This document shows positions 1 to 9,215 of a stretch of 64,000 nt of DNA, piece by piece. Source of the stretch: JAACFF01 sp963807975 (GTDB taxonomy: Bacteria > Chloroflexota > Anaerolineae > Promineifilales > Promineifilaceae); NCBI GenBank assembly GCA_963807975.1, contig CAWEDV010000005.1, positions 248,001-312,000 on the forward strand. Reading direction: 5' to 3'. The position numbers and the translations under genes were made by a program. Each line of letters begins with the position of its first letter. Position 1 is the stretch's first letter. Under the pieces are notes generated by a model, which was not told the DNA's origin, made no database searches, and saw nothing but the letters and a program-made list of their open reading frames with translations.

Positions 1-585
1 TTCCTCGAAATTCGTGGCGAACGTGGCCCCATTGTTAAGACCATTTCCACTACCAAAATGCTAAACAAACTAGGCCAGGTTTATAACGTGCCAATCTACG
101 AAACCGGCGTTGGGTTTAAGTACATTGCTCCCAAGATGGTCGAGGTCGGAGCCATGATCGGTGGCGAAGAAAGCGGTGGCTATGCCTTTCGTGGCCATGT
201 TCCCGAACGCGACGGCATCCTCGCCGGGCTCTACCTGCTCGACATGATCGTCAAAACGGGGAAAAAGCCATCAGAACTGTTAGATACCTTATTCGAGATA
301 GTTGGTCCACACTACTATGATCGCGTCGACAGCCGCTTTGACAAGGCCCGCAAACCAGAGATCCTGGCCAATGTCGCCGCTGCCCGGCCCCGGACAATCG
401 GTGGTCTGCGCTGTACGGACATTGTTACCATTGATGGTCACCAGTTCATCATGGAAGATGGTGGGTGGCTTTTGATACGTTTTAGCGGAACCGAACCGAT
501 CATTCGCGTCTATTGTGAAACAACCAGAGAGGATCGTGTGCAGGCCATTCTTGACGACGGTTTGCGTATCGCTGGTCTGCGCTAG
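1..585 (+). CDS. Phosphoglucomutase/phosphomannomutase, C-terminal part (cut by window edge)
   Basis: The reading frame is open from base 1, so the gene begins upstream of the window; the visible part is about 194 residues. It carries the sugar-binding loop GEESGG (about residues 52-57 of the fragment) and the C-terminal phosphate-binding loop RFSGTEPIIRVY, both diagnostic of alpha-D-phosphohexomutases. These enzymes interconvert hexose 1- and 6-phosphates through a phosphoserine; the catalytic Ser and metal loop lie in the missing part. Substrate (glucose, mannose or glucosamine phosphate) cannot be decided from this fragment. A role in feeding sugar nucleotides to the glycan genes downstream is plausible but inferred. 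Confidence 0.9.
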   Translation, partial: FLEIRGERGPIVKTISTTKMLNKLGQVYNVPIYETGVGFKYIAPKMVEVGAMIGGEESGGYAFRGHVPERDGILAGLYLLDMIVKTGKKPSELLDTLFEIVGPHYYDRVDSRFDKARKPEILANVAAARPRTIGGLRCTDIVTIDGHQFIMEDGGWLLIRFSGTEPIIRVYCETTREDRVQAILDDGLRIAGLR

Positions 586-607
586 CCCTGCAGGGGCAGG
601 AGGTTGA

Positions 608-1096
608 ATGGATAAGGCGTTCCAAGATTATTATCCAGATAGCACGAGCCATTGCTACGGATGTGGCCGTCTAAATGATCACGGATTGCAGATCAAGAGC
701 ATTTGGAACGGCGAGGAATCGGTTGCATTCTACCGCCCACGCCCCTATCACACCGCCGTTCCTGGTTATGTCTATGGTGGACTGATCGCCTCTCTAATCG
801 ACTGTCACAGTACCGGAACCGCCGCTGCCGCCATGTACCGGGCTGAAGGGCGTGCAATGGACACTGAACCTTCTTTCCGATTTCTAACTGCATCCTTACA
901 CGTCAACTATCTGCGCCCAACACCTATTGACTGCCTTTTAGAAATTCGCGGCAAAGTCAAAGAAATCAAGGGCCGTAGGGTCGTCGTTACCTCCTCTCTA
1001 TTGGCCAAAGGCGTCGAATGTGTCACCGGGGAAGTTGTGGCTGTTCAAGTACCCGACAGTTTCTTGGAAGAGCTGATCGCCAAGGCAGATTCATAA
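608..1096 (+). CDS. PaaI-family hotdog-fold thioesterase
   Basis: A 162-residue protein of the size of a single hotdog domain. The N-terminal segment HCYGCGRLNDHGL, followed by the central helix with PGYVYGGLIASLIDCHSTG, matches PaaI/YbgC-type acyl-CoA thioesterases, in which an acidic residue on the central helix (here the Asp before CHSTG) supports hydrolysis of acyl-CoA. A Shine-Dalgarno GGAGG lies 4 nt before the ATG, which fixes the start. It follows the mutase by 22 bp and precedes the TatD gene by 4 bp, so the three are probably one transcript. The acyl substrate is unknown. Confidence 0.8.
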   Translation: MDKAFQDYYPDSTSHCYGCGRLNDHGLQIKSIWNGEESVAFYRPRPYHTAVPGYVYGGLIASLIDCHSTGTAAAAMYRAEGRAMDTEPSFRFLTASLHVNYLRPTPIDCLLEIRGKVKEIKGRRVVVTSSLLAKGVECVTGEVVAVQVPDSFLEELIAKADS

Positions 1097-1100
1097 GCAC

Positions 1101-1901
1101 ATGTTGGTAGACACGCATTGCCACCTCGATTTTGACACCTTCGATGAGGACCGCTACCAGGCAATTCTTCGCGCCTCCGAGGCCGGCGTAGAGCGCATCA
1201 TTGTCCCCGCCCTTGATTTGCAGAACTGCCCCTCGGTTCTCCTTTTGGCTGACAGCTATCTCCCCATATTTGCCGCCGTCGGGGTTCACCCCAATTCTGC
1301 AGCCGGCTGGCAGCAATCCTCGATCGACAAAATCCGTGATTATGCCCAACATGAAAAAGTACTAGCCATAGGCGAAATTGGCCTCGATTACTATTGGGAC
1401 AAAGCTTCCAAGGAAGATCAGCATCAGGCCTTAACTTCCCAGCTGGCCCTTGCCGCCGAATTGAACCTGCCGGTCATCCTTCACAATCGTCAATCCAGCG
1501 CTGATCTCATTCAACTATTATCCATCTCTCCCGTAAACGGCCGTTCCCGGCCCGGTGTACTACACTCCTTTTCCGCCTCATGGGCCACAGCCAAGGCCGC
1601 CCTGGATATGGGCTTCTACCTTGGATTCACCGGACCAGTCACCTTCAAGAAAGCCGAGGACTTGCGCAGCATTGCTGCCAAAGTCCCCATCGACCGCATC
1701 CTTATTGAGACCGATGCCCCCTTCCTCGCCCCACATCCGCGACGAGGTAAGCGCAATGAACCAGCCTTTGTGAAATACACCGCCGAAAGGATCGCCAAGC
1801 TTCATAACATGGACCTGCCCGATTTTGCCCGGCAAACGACAGCCAATGCTGTCAAACTATTTGGCCCCAAACTTGTGGAGAACCCTGCTGCCCATGGCTG
1901 A
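1101..1901 (+). CDS. TatD-family metal-dependent hydrolase (DNase)
   Basis: A 266-residue TIM-barrel amidohydrolase of the usual TatD length. All metal ligands are visible: HxH at residues 6-8 (THCHLD), Glu at about 92 (AIGEIGLDYY), His at about 128 (VILHNRQ), His at about 155 (LHSFSA) and Asp at about 205 (ETDAPFLAPHP). Family members are Mg/Mn-dependent 3'-5' exonucleases or deoxyribonucleases linked to DNA repair and tRNA or RNA quality control. The start ATG lies 4 bp after the thioesterase stop. Its 3' end overlaps the start of the GT2 gene by 8 bp. Confidence 0.92.
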   Translation: MLVDTHCHLDFDTFDEDRYQAILRASEAGVERIIVPALDLQNCPSVLLLADSYLPIFAAVGVHPNSAAGWQQSSIDKIRDYAQHEKVLAIGEIGLDYYWDKASKEDQHQALTSQLALAAELNLPVILHNRQSSADLIQLLSISPVNGRSRPGVLHSFSASWATAKAALDMGFYLGFTGPVTFKKAEDLRSIAAKVPIDRILIETDAPFLAPHPRRGKRNEPAFVKYTAERIAKLHNMDLPDFARQTTANAVKLFGPKLVENPAAHG

Positions 1902-2844
1902 ACCGGCTGCCCCCGTCGACCTATCGATCATTACGGTTAGCTGGAACGTTTGTGATCTCCTGCGCGAATGCCTCAACTCCGTCGATGCCGGTCGAGGCTG
2001 GTTAAACCTCGAAATGATCGTCGTCGACAGCGGTTCCTCTGATGGCACTCCGCAAATGGTTCGCGAAGAGTTCACTTGGGTCAAGCTGATAACAAGTCAA
2101 GAAAACCTTGGCTTTCCTCGTGGCAATAACGCTGGCATTCACCAGGCATCTGGACGATATATCCTGCTCCTCAACCCGGACACCTTGATTATTGGTGACG
2201 CCCTCCCTGCTATGGTAGATCATCTAGACCAGCACGTGGACATTGGTGGCTTAGGGGCACAGCTTCTCAACCAGGATGGATCAGTTCAGTCCTCACGACG
2301 ACGCTTCCCCACATTCCTAACCGCCATTTTTGAGAGCACCTGGTTGGAAAGCCTGGCCCCCGCGTCAATCAACCGGCACTACTACGCCCTTGATCTGCCT
2401 GACGATCAAACCACCGATGTGGATTGGGTAACCGGTGCCTGCCTGATGGTTCCCCGGCGGGTCATCGACCTCGTCGGTGTACTAGATGAGGGCTATTTCA
2501 TGTACTCTGAGGAACTGGACTGGTGCCGTCGCATCGTCGATGCTGGATGGCGTGTGGTCTATTTTCCCCAGGCCAAGATCTTGCACTACATCGGTAAGAG
2601 CAGTGAGCAGGCTGTCACTGCCCGCCACATTAATTTCCAGCGCGCAAAACTGCGCTATTTTCGCAAGTATCACGGCCGTTTCCCCACGATCATCCTACGC
2701 CTTTTTCTGCTCTTCAACTATCTATGGCAAATTCTACTCGAAGCTCTGAAAGCGCTTCTCGGACATAAACGTTCCATGCGCCGTCAGCGCATCCATTCCT
2801 ACTGGCAAGTGGTTCGTTCCGGTTTGCGTCCGGCGGGGTATTGA
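1894..2844 (+). CDS. Glycosyltransferase family 2
   Basis: A GT-A-fold sugar transferase. The N-terminus has the nucleotide-sugar fold LSIITVSWNV and VVDSGSSDGTPQMV; the DxD-equivalent region LLLNPDT and the acceptor region VTGACLMVPRRV with EELDWCRR follow, as in rhamnosyl/N-acetylglucosaminyl transferases of surface polysaccharides. The frame is open to 1825, but I chose the ATG at 1894 (MAEPAAPVDLS): it gives a family-like N-terminus and overlaps the tatD stop by only 8 bp, against 77 bp for the longer start. The C-terminal 60 residues contain a hydrophobic stretch (IILRLFLLFNYLWQILLEAL) that may lie on the membrane. First gene of the glycan block. Confidence 0.88.
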   Translation: MAEPAAPVDLSIITVSWNVCDLLRECLNSVDAGRGWLNLEMIVVDSGSSDGTPQMVREEFTWVKLITSQENLGFPRGNNAGIHQASGRYILLLNPDTLIIGDALPAMVDHLDQHVDIGGLGAQLLNQDGSVQSSRRRFPTFLTAIFESTWLESLAPASINRHYYALDLPDDQTTDVDWVTGACLMVPRRVIDLVGVLDEGYFMYSEELDWCRRIVDAGWRVVYFPQAKILHYIGKSSEQAVTARHINFQRAKLRYFRKYHGRFPTIILRLFLLFNYLWQILLEALKALLGHKRSMRRQRIHSYWQVVRSGLRPAGY

Positions 2845-2846
2845 TC

Positions 2847-4037
2847 ATGAAGATTGGCTTAGTTTCCGGAGAATTTCCGCCCGTGGAAGGAGGCGTCGGC
2901 GCCTTCACCCAGGAACTAGCCCGCGCCCTGCATGCCGCGGATCACGAAATCCACGTCATCACCAGTCGCGATGCCCGGCCTACTGACGCCGAACGTTCTT
3001 TTCGCACCAGAAACGATCCTATTGACCTCGGTTTTGCACAGCTTCACCCTCGTATCGAGCGCTGGCGTTGGCCCTCTAATGCCACCATAGCCGATATCAT
3101 CCTCCGCTACGACCTGGACATTGTCAACATTCAATATCAAGCCGCCGCCTACAATATGCACAGCGCGGCCATCAATCTACTTCCATGGCGCTTAAAAGGC
3201 ATTATCAAAACCATTGTGACCTTCCATGACCTGCGTGTCCCCTATCTCTTCCCCAAAGCTGGACCTCTGCGCAGTTCTGCTGTTCGCTACATGGCCAAGA
3301 AAGCCCACGGCGTGATCGCCACCAATGCCGCCGACTATGCCAACCTCACCGCCGCCATACCAACACCTGCGGCTCAAATCCCCATCGGCAGCAATATTGA
3401 TGCCTACACACCCAATCACGTCGAAATAGCCGAAGCCCGTGACATGCTGCGGCTCTCGCCGCAGGACTGCCTGTTAGGATACTTTGGCTTTCTAAATGAG
3501 AGCAAGGGAGCTGGCACTTTACTGCAAGCCCTTGCTGAATTAGAACCCCGTTTCCATCTCGTCTTTATCGGTGGCCAAACCGGCGCCAGTGATCCTACGA
3601 ATATCGCTTTTATGGACCTAATGAAATCCTTGATCACAGATCTTGGACTATCTGATCGTGTGCATTGGACCGGTTTCCTTGCTGAGACGCGCGTTTCGAC
3701 TTTTCTACATGCTGCCGATATGCTGGCCATACCCTATCGCGATGGCGCCTCCTTACGCCGGGGCACTTTGATGGCCGCCTTAGCCCACGGCCGTCCTTTA
3801 ATCACAACCAATCCGACGGAGCCAATAATCGAACTAAAGGACGGTGAAAACGTCTGGTTGGTACCCGTGGATAACGCCTCCGCCCTGGTTGATGCTGTTC
3901 AAAAACTCGACGCAGAAAGTGCCCTCCGCCTCTCATTGGGCGCAAAGGCAGCCGAAACAGCCCAGCTCTTCTCCTGGGACCACATTGCCGCCACAACAGC
4001 CGCGTTTTTTGCCCAGTTGAGCGAGCCAACACCATGA
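2847..4037 (+). CDS. Glycosyltransferase family 4 (GT-B fold)
   Basis: About 396 residues with the family-4 layout: a Gly-rich N-terminal loop (GEFPPVEGGVGAFTQELA) for the acceptor domain and a C-terminal nucleotide-sugar domain with LGYFGFLNESKG, the segment DRVHWTGFL, and a degenerate form of the family-4 EX7E region (ITTNPTEPIIELKDGENVWLV in two halves). Retaining sugar transfer from a nucleotide sugar onto a lipid-linked or polysaccharide acceptor is the family role. The ATG at 2847 follows the GT2 stop by 2 bp; a TTG at 2841 is a weaker alternative. The 3' end overlaps the next gene by the 4 bp ATGA. Confidence 0.88.
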   Translation: MKIGLVSGEFPPVEGGVGAFTQELARALHAADHEIHVITSRDARPTDAERSFRTRNDPIDLGFAQLHPRIERWRWPSNATIADIILRYDLDIVNIQYQAAAYNMHSAAINLLPWRLKGIIKTIVTFHDLRVPYLFPKAGPLRSSAVRYMAKKAHGVIATNAADYANLTAAIPTPAAQIPIGSNIDAYTPNHVEIAEARDMLRLSPQDCLLGYFGFLNESKGAGTLLQALAELEPRFHLVFIGGQTGASDPTNIAFMDLMKSLITDLGLSDRVHWTGFLAETRVSTFLHAADMLAIPYRDGASLRRGTLMAALAHGRPLITTNPTEPIIELKDGENVWLVPVDNASALVDAVQKLDAESALRLSLGAKAAETAQLFSWDHIAATTAAFFAQLSEPTP

Positions 4038-6418
4038 CCGAAAAACGCTGGCTTGCCCTCATATTGATCCTGTTTATCCTACTGGGCATTACCTATGCCA
4101 TCATGACGCCCGCCTTCGAAGCTTCGGATGAGCTGTGGCATTATCCCATGGCCCGTCATTTGGCCGACGGCAATCCGCTGCCTGTCCAGGTATTTGATCC
4201 CGCTCAGGCCGGTCCGTGGAAACAAGAAGCCAGCCAGCCACCCCTATATTACTACCTAGGGGCTGCGCTTACCTTTTGGATCGACACCTCCGATATGGCC
4301 GCTGTCCGTTTGGAAAACTCACATGTAGATAATGGAATTATTACCCAAGACGGCAATATCAACCTGGTCATGCACGATCCTTCCGCCGACCCCTGGCAGG
4401 GAACGCTGCTCGCGCTGCGCATCATCCGCCTATTCTCGGTTCTATTAGGAGCCGTAACAGTCATCTTAACCTACCTCATCGCTCAGCAGGTTGTTCCTGG
4501 AAGGCCTGAAATCGCCTTAGGCGCTGCCGCTGTAAACGCCTTCCTGCCCATGTTTCTATTTATCAGTGGTGCCGTAAACAACGACAATTTAGCCATAATG
4601 CTCGCCTCCTTAGCGCTATACATGATGATCCGCATCATATCCCAGAGGCAGAGGAAAGAACCCGCTGACCGCTCATCTACCCGCTCCTCAAGGGAGACGT
4701 GGAAGGAAGTCGGTCGCTGGCTCTTGCTTGGAGCCGTCATTGGAGCTGGATTGCTTACAAAACAAGGAACCATTGGCCTGCTGCCCATTGCCTGGGGTAC
4801 TACATTCGTCTATGCCTGGCAGAGAGATCGACAGCACACCGCCGGGAAAAAAGCGGAATTTACCCCAACACTGATCTGGTTGGCTAAGCTCATCGGCCGT
4901 TCTCTGCTGAGTTTTTCACTAATCATCTTGCCTGCCCTGATCATTGCCGGCTGGTGGTATTACCGTAACTTTCAGCTCTATGGCGACCTGCTCGGATGGA
5001 GCGCCTTTATCTCTGTCCTGGGCCAAAGAGCACACCACGCTTCTCTGCTACAATTGTGGGGCGAAAGACGCGGATTCCTTATGGCTTACTGGGGGCTATT
5101 TGGTGGTGTAAACGTTCCCCTCCCCGGTTGGGTCTATACCATTTTCAACAGCCTGCTCCTGCTCTCAATTCCCGGATTCTTACTCTATAGCTTCCGTCTT
5201 CTCCGGCAGTGGGTAGTTCAAGTTAAGGGCGCTTGGCAGAGCTTTCGATCCTGGATCGACAACCTCTTGATCTTCATAGTGACCAACATTGGCCTGGTCA
5301 TATGCCTTCTATTCGCAGCCGCGGTCGTCATCGGGCTCATTCGCTGGGCAACCACAACCTGGTCATCGCAGGGCAGATTAGTCTTCACAGCCTTATCAGC
5401 CCTCAGCGTGTTATTCGTCGTCGGCTTAACCGCTTGGATCCCTCAACGTATTGCACGTTGGGTCGCCGCGGCCGTATCGGCATTCTTCTTGATCATTGCT
5501 GCCTTGGCTCCTTTCCTATGGATTGCTCCAGCCTATCAAGCTGATGCCTATTCTCCTCCCTATCCTTATGTTCTCCATCCCCAAGATTCCACCTTCGGGG
5601 AAAAGATTCGCCTGCGGGGCGCTGCGGTTGAGCCAATTAATCCTGGGCAGTCGACGCTTCAACCTGGCGACCCAATTTGGGTTCATCTCGAATGGGAAAT
5701 ACTGGATCAGGTTGAACAAGATTGGAGCGTTTTTGTCCATCTGGTCGATCCCGTCCTTGGCCAACCGATATCACAAAGAGATATGCATCTTGGGCAGGGG
5801 CTCTTGCTATCATCGTGGCTGGAACCAGGTCGCAGAGTGATAAACTCCTATAAACTGCAGATTCCCCAAACAACCATAGCTCCGTCCCAATTGCAGATTG
5901 TTGCCGGTCTCTATGACTTTGGGACTGGAGACCGCTTACCGACCAGTCTGGGCAACACGGCAGTCCACCTGGCTAAGCTAGCCATCAAACCCATTTCCGA
6001 CGACTTCCCCAATCCCGTTTCCATAAACCTTGAGGAGCAGTTGGATTTGGTCGGCTATGAAATCAATCCTCGACGTTCAACTCCGGGGAATACCCTTAAC
6101 TTGACCCTCTATTGGCAGGCAAAGCAGCCGTTGGACGATTACACATTCTTCGCTCAGGTAGTTGACGAAGATACCACCCGCTTGGCCAGTCACGACCTGG
6201 CTCCTCCGCAGGGCACATCATCGTGGAATCCAGATGAGATCCAACCCCTAACCTTCACCTTAAACCTTGACGAGAACAGCCAACCGGGGCTTTACCCATT
6301 AATTATTGGCGCTTATACTCAAACCAAAGATGGAGGGTTTGATCGTTTGCAGATATTGACGCCCGATGGTCGGCTCACGGATGACTTTGTAGAATTAACC
6401 AGTATACGCATAGACTAG
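4034..6418 (+). CDS. GT-C type membrane glycosyltransferase with two C-terminal beta-sandwich modules
   Basis: A 794-residue integral membrane protein. TM1 (about 5-24) is followed by the acidic loop TPAFEASDELWHYP, the Asp/Glu motif of the first periplasmic loop in ArnT/PMT-like (GT39) and DUF2142-like enzymes. Roughly ten more hydrophobic segments run to about residue 500. GT-C enzymes transfer sugars from polyprenyl-phosphate donors outside the membrane. Residues about 520-650 and 665-794 are two copies of one beta-rich module (pattern hydrophobic-LYW, VFVHL-D, GLYD), also found at the C-terminus of the 9212-10963 product. The ATG overlaps the GT4 stop. Donor and acceptor are unknown. Confidence 0.75.
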   Translation: MTEKRWLALILILFILLGITYAIMTPAFEASDELWHYPMARHLADGNPLPVQVFDPAQAGPWKQEASQPPLYYYLGAALTFWIDTSDMAAVRLENSHVDNGIITQDGNINLVMHDPSADPWQGTLLALRIIRLFSVLLGAVTVILTYLIAQQVVPGRPEIALGAAAVNAFLPMFLFISGAVNNDNLAIMLASLALYMMIRIISQRQRKEPADRSSTRSSRETWKEVGRWLLLGAVIGAGLLTKQGTIGLLPIAWGTTFVYAWQRDRQHTAGKKAEFTPTLIWLAKLIGRSLLSFSLIILPALIIAGWWYYRNFQLYGDLLGWSAFISVLGQRAHHASLLQLWGERRGFLMAYWGLFGGVNVPLPGWVYTIFNSLLLLSIPGFLLYSFRLLRQWVVQVKGAWQSFRSWIDNLLIFIVTNIGLVICLLFAAAVVIGLIRWATTTWSSQGRLVFTALSALSVLFVVGLTAWIPQRIARWVAAAVSAFFLIIAALAPFLWIAPAYQADAYSPPYPYVLHPQDSTFGEKIRLRGAAVEPINPGQSTLQPGDPIWVHLEWEILDQVEQDWSVFVHLVDPVLGQPISQRDMHLGQGLLLSSWLEPGRRVINSYKLQIPQTTIAPSQLQIVAGLYDFGTGDRLPTSLGNTAVHLAKLAIKPISDDFPNPVSINLEEQLDLVGYEINPRRSTPGNTLNLTLYWQAKQPLDDYTFFAQVVDEDTTRLASHDLAPPQGTSSWNPDEIQPLTFTLNLDENSQPGLYPLIIGAYTQTKDGGFDRLQILTPDGRLTDDFVELTSIRID

Positions 6419-6436
6419 CTTGATAGACTGGATCCA

Positions 6437-7882
6437 ATGAACATGACCCGCATGAATCTCAATCCAGCACAGTCTGCACTAGGCCTCGGCCTGCTAGCAG
6501 GCTTGGTTGCTGTTGCTGCCGGTCTCATTCTTGCCTTTGGTGGTCCACTTGCTGCTGCCGCTTTGCTTCTCGCCTCCATTGCCGCCCTCATCATCTTGCG
6601 TGATATCGAGATCGGCTTCTGGGCCGTTATCGCCGTCGTCGCCTTACTCCCCTTCGCCACGCTCCCGTTCGACATTGGCCTGACGCCTACTTTCCTGGAT
6701 ATGGCCTTGGGTGCCGTGCTCGTCGTTTGGGCAATCGCTATTGTCACCGGTCGTCAGCGTTCGATTGTTCTGTCTCCGATCACCTTACCCCTGGTTCTAT
6801 TTATTATTGTCGCTGTCTTCGCCTTTATCTTTGGCCTAAACAACGGCCCCCTGACCCCAACGTTGCTTCGCAAATTCGCCGAGCTGCTTATAAGCTTGGG
6901 CTTTGTGCTCGTCATCATTGATTATTGTTCAAGCTGGGAACGGTTGGAGCGATTAGTAAAGGCACTCCTTCTAACCGGAGCTGCAGCCTCTGCTGTAGCC
7001 ATAGGCCTCTGGCTCATTCCCGAAGACACAGCCAATTCGATGCTCAATATCTTAACCCGCCTCGGCTACCCTGGAGGCTGGGTGATTCGTTACATTGAGG
7101 AAAACCCAGCCCTTTCCGAACGCGCCATTGGCACCTCCGTCGATCCTAACGTTTTAGGTGGCCTCCTATTGATGATCGGCGCCATAGCTGGCCCCCAACT
7201 CATGGCCAAGCATCCCCTATTCCCGCGCTGGTTAACCTTGGGTATCGTTGGCTTGATCTTCGTGGCCCTTGTCCTCACCTTCTCCCGCAGCGCCATGCTT
7301 GGATTGTCCGCGGGCCTCGCATTTGTGGCCGCCGTGCGCTACCGCCGACTCCTGCCCTATATGGTCGCCGTTGGCCTCATTTTACTCTTACTGCCCTTCG
7401 CCCAGAATTATATCGGCCGTTTCGTTGAAGGGATCCAGGGTCAAGACTTGGCAACCCAAATGCGCTTTGGCGAATACAAAGATGCCCTCACCCTCATCCA
7501 ACGCTATCCCCTGATAGGCGTCGGCTTTGCCGGTACACCTGACATTGATATCTATTTAGGCGTGGCCAATGTATACCTGACCATTGCCCAGGTCATGGGT
7601 CTCTTGGGACTCGTAATGTTTTTTACCGTGGTGATTACCGTCTTTGCTTATGCCTACTCCAACCGGCGCTGGTTTGACAGCCATCCTCAGCAGGACGCTG
7701 TCTGGTTGGGCTTACACGCGGCCTTGGTCGGCGGATTAGTCGCCGGCTTCTTTGACCACTATCTCTTCAATCTTGAATTTCATCATGCCGTCACCGCCTT
7801 CTGGATACTTCTCGGCATGGCCACCGCCGCCACTCATCTCGCCGCAACCCGCAAACTATCCGGCCCCGTCTCCCCTTCATAA
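6437..7882 (+). CDS. O-antigen ligase / Wzy-like polymerase family membrane protein
   Basis: A 481-residue polytopic membrane protein with about 11-12 hydrophobic segments. The segment TFSRSAMLGLSAG (about residues 280-292), then a hydrophilic loop with QMRFGEYKDALTLIQRYPLIGVGFAG, is the hallmark of the Wzy_C/O-antigen ligase domain (PF04932): the Arg before the helix and the PL-x-GVG loop face the periplasm and bind lipid-linked glycan. It would polymerise glycan repeats or ligate them to an anchor. It lies 18 bp after the GT-C gene and is the last + strand gene of the cluster; the flippase converges on it. Confidence 0.82.
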   Translation: MNMTRMNLNPAQSALGLGLLAGLVAVAAGLILAFGGPLAAAALLLASIAALIILRDIEIGFWAVIAVVALLPFATLPFDIGLTPTFLDMALGAVLVVWAIAIVTGRQRSIVLSPITLPLVLFIIVAVFAFIFGLNNGPLTPTLLRKFAELLISLGFVLVIIDYCSSWERLERLVKALLLTGAAASAVAIGLWLIPEDTANSMLNILTRLGYPGGWVIRYIEENPALSERAIGTSVDPNVLGGLLLMIGAIAGPQLMAKHPLFPRWLTLGIVGLIFVALVLTFSRSAMLGLSAGLAFVAAVRYRRLLPYMVAVGLILLLLPFAQNYIGRFVEGIQGQDLATQMRFGEYKDALTLIQRYPLIGVGFAGTPDIDIYLGVANVYLTIAQVMGLLGLVMFFTVVITVFAYAYSNRRWFDSHPQQDAVWLGLHAALVGGLVAGFFDHYLFNLEFHHAVTAFWILLGMATAATHLAATRKLSGPVSPS

Positions 7883-7946
7883 TCGAGCTTTCATTACTTC
7901 GTCTTCTCCGCTCACAGCCAAAGTTTCACAACTTCGCCCTGCTCCA

Positions 7947-9215
7947 TTATTCGCTACCCACGTCTATCCTCGTCCGCTGCGGCAGCGTCGTTACGGCCCC
8001 TGCCAGATTCCCCAAAATCCCCGCCCCAATCATAATACTCGCAATCATCTCTAGGCTATCATGAAACAACCCCATGGCTGCAATAACACCGGCAACCAAA
8101 ATCGCCAACGCGATCACGAATGCATGCCGGTCCAAGGACAGCGCATAATTAAGCCAGATACTGATCCCAGCATACAAGGTTGTCGCGGCCCCCACCAGTC
8201 CCAGAACGATGCCCGGATCCGCATAGACATCGCTAAACACTGTCTGCACAATGAATCCCGAGAAAAAGAAATACAAAGCCGTCAACGCTGCGCCAACAAG
8301 AAGCGTTGCCACCAATGCCAGCCCCAGCACCGGCCTAGGATCCCTACCCGCCGTGTGCCGCTGCGTAGCTTTCGGAAACAGCACCATGCCAATACCCAGC
8401 GTGGCAAATAAGTTGATTTTTCCCAGCGTGACCACCGTGCCATAGTCGCCCGCGGCTGTCTCGCTAAAAAATCGCTTCACCACAATGGCATCAATATTGA
8501 CCAGCAGCGCAAACGACAGCAATCCTATGAGCGTATAAGCAGAGTATCGCACACTGATCGCGGGTACCGGCACCTTTTTATCCGGGGTTTGGAAATAAGA
8601 GCGCAAAAACCACACCGCCACCAACATTGCTACCGTCGTCGCCAAAGGCAGAGATAGCATAGCCCCAAACGCCTGCCAACCCGCCAAAATCAGCACTACC
8701 GCAAATAACAGCCGTAGAACGGACTGCAGAACCTGTACCGTGCCCAACCCGATGAAATTCTGAATGCCTTGTAAAGTACCGTCCGTCACTGGACGTACAA
8801 ACAGCATCAGCAAAGCCAGACTACCGGCAAATAATGGCCACGGGGAGTCGATATTCATGAATCGAGCGATGAAAGGACTCAATAGCAGCGCCGCTGCCGT
8901 TGCTATCAATCCCCATCGCCACGCCCAACGCCAATTTTTGCTCAAGAGCGTGCGCACAGCAGCAAGTGACTCAGGAGAGACGGTTAGCTCAGCCGTATAG
9001 TAGGCTGTCACATTACGAATGACATTGGTTAACTGGACGGCGATCTGCAGCAGCGCCGTCACGGCTACAAAAACTGCAAACTGCTCTTTACCCAGCCAAC
9101 GCCCTGACAGAATGCTGACAAGCGCATCAAATCCGCCGGCAATCACCATTGCTCCAGACATGATCGCTCCTTGAAATGCACCCGTTTGGCTCAACTGGCG
9201 AAAACGTTCTCTCAA
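7947..9215 (-). CDS. Oligosaccharide flippase (Wzx/MATE-like) family membrane protein
   Basis: A 422-residue protein with about 12 hydrophobic segments and the MOP/MATE-superfamily N-terminus (SGAMVIAGGFDALVSILSGR, WLGKEQFAVF). Proteins of this family flip polyprenyl-linked oligosaccharides across the membrane. The start is a TTG overlapping the stop of the upstream gene (TTGA) with GAGG about 9 nt before it. Together with the ligase-like gene on the other strand it completes a Wzx/Wzy-type pair. The lipid-linked substrate is unknown. Confidence 0.82.
   Translation of the reverse strand: MRERFRQLSQTGAFQGAIMSGAMVIAGGFDALVSILSGRWLGKEQFAVFVAVTALLQIAVQLTNVIRNVTAYYTAELTVSPESLAAVRTLLSKNWRWAWRWGLIATAAALLLSPFIARFMNIDSPWPLFAGSLALLMLFVRPVTDGTLQGIQNFIGLGTVQVLQSVLRLLFAVVLILAGWQAFGAMLSLPLATTVAMLVAVWFLRSYFQTPDKKVPVPAISVRYSAYTLIGLLSFALLVNIDAIVVKRFFSETAAGDYGTVVTLGKINLFATLGIGMVLFPKATQRHTAGRDPRPVLGLALVATLLVGAALTALYFFFSGFIVQTVFSDVYADPGIVLGLVGAATTLYAGISIWLNYALSLDRHAFVIALAILVAGVIAAMGLFHDSLEMIASIMIGAGILGNLAGAVTTLPQRTRIDVGSE

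Noticed and set aside
7883..7946. Bidirectional terminator between the converging ligase-like and flippase genes
   Set aside because: No stable inverted repeat or T tract is visible in the 64 bp.
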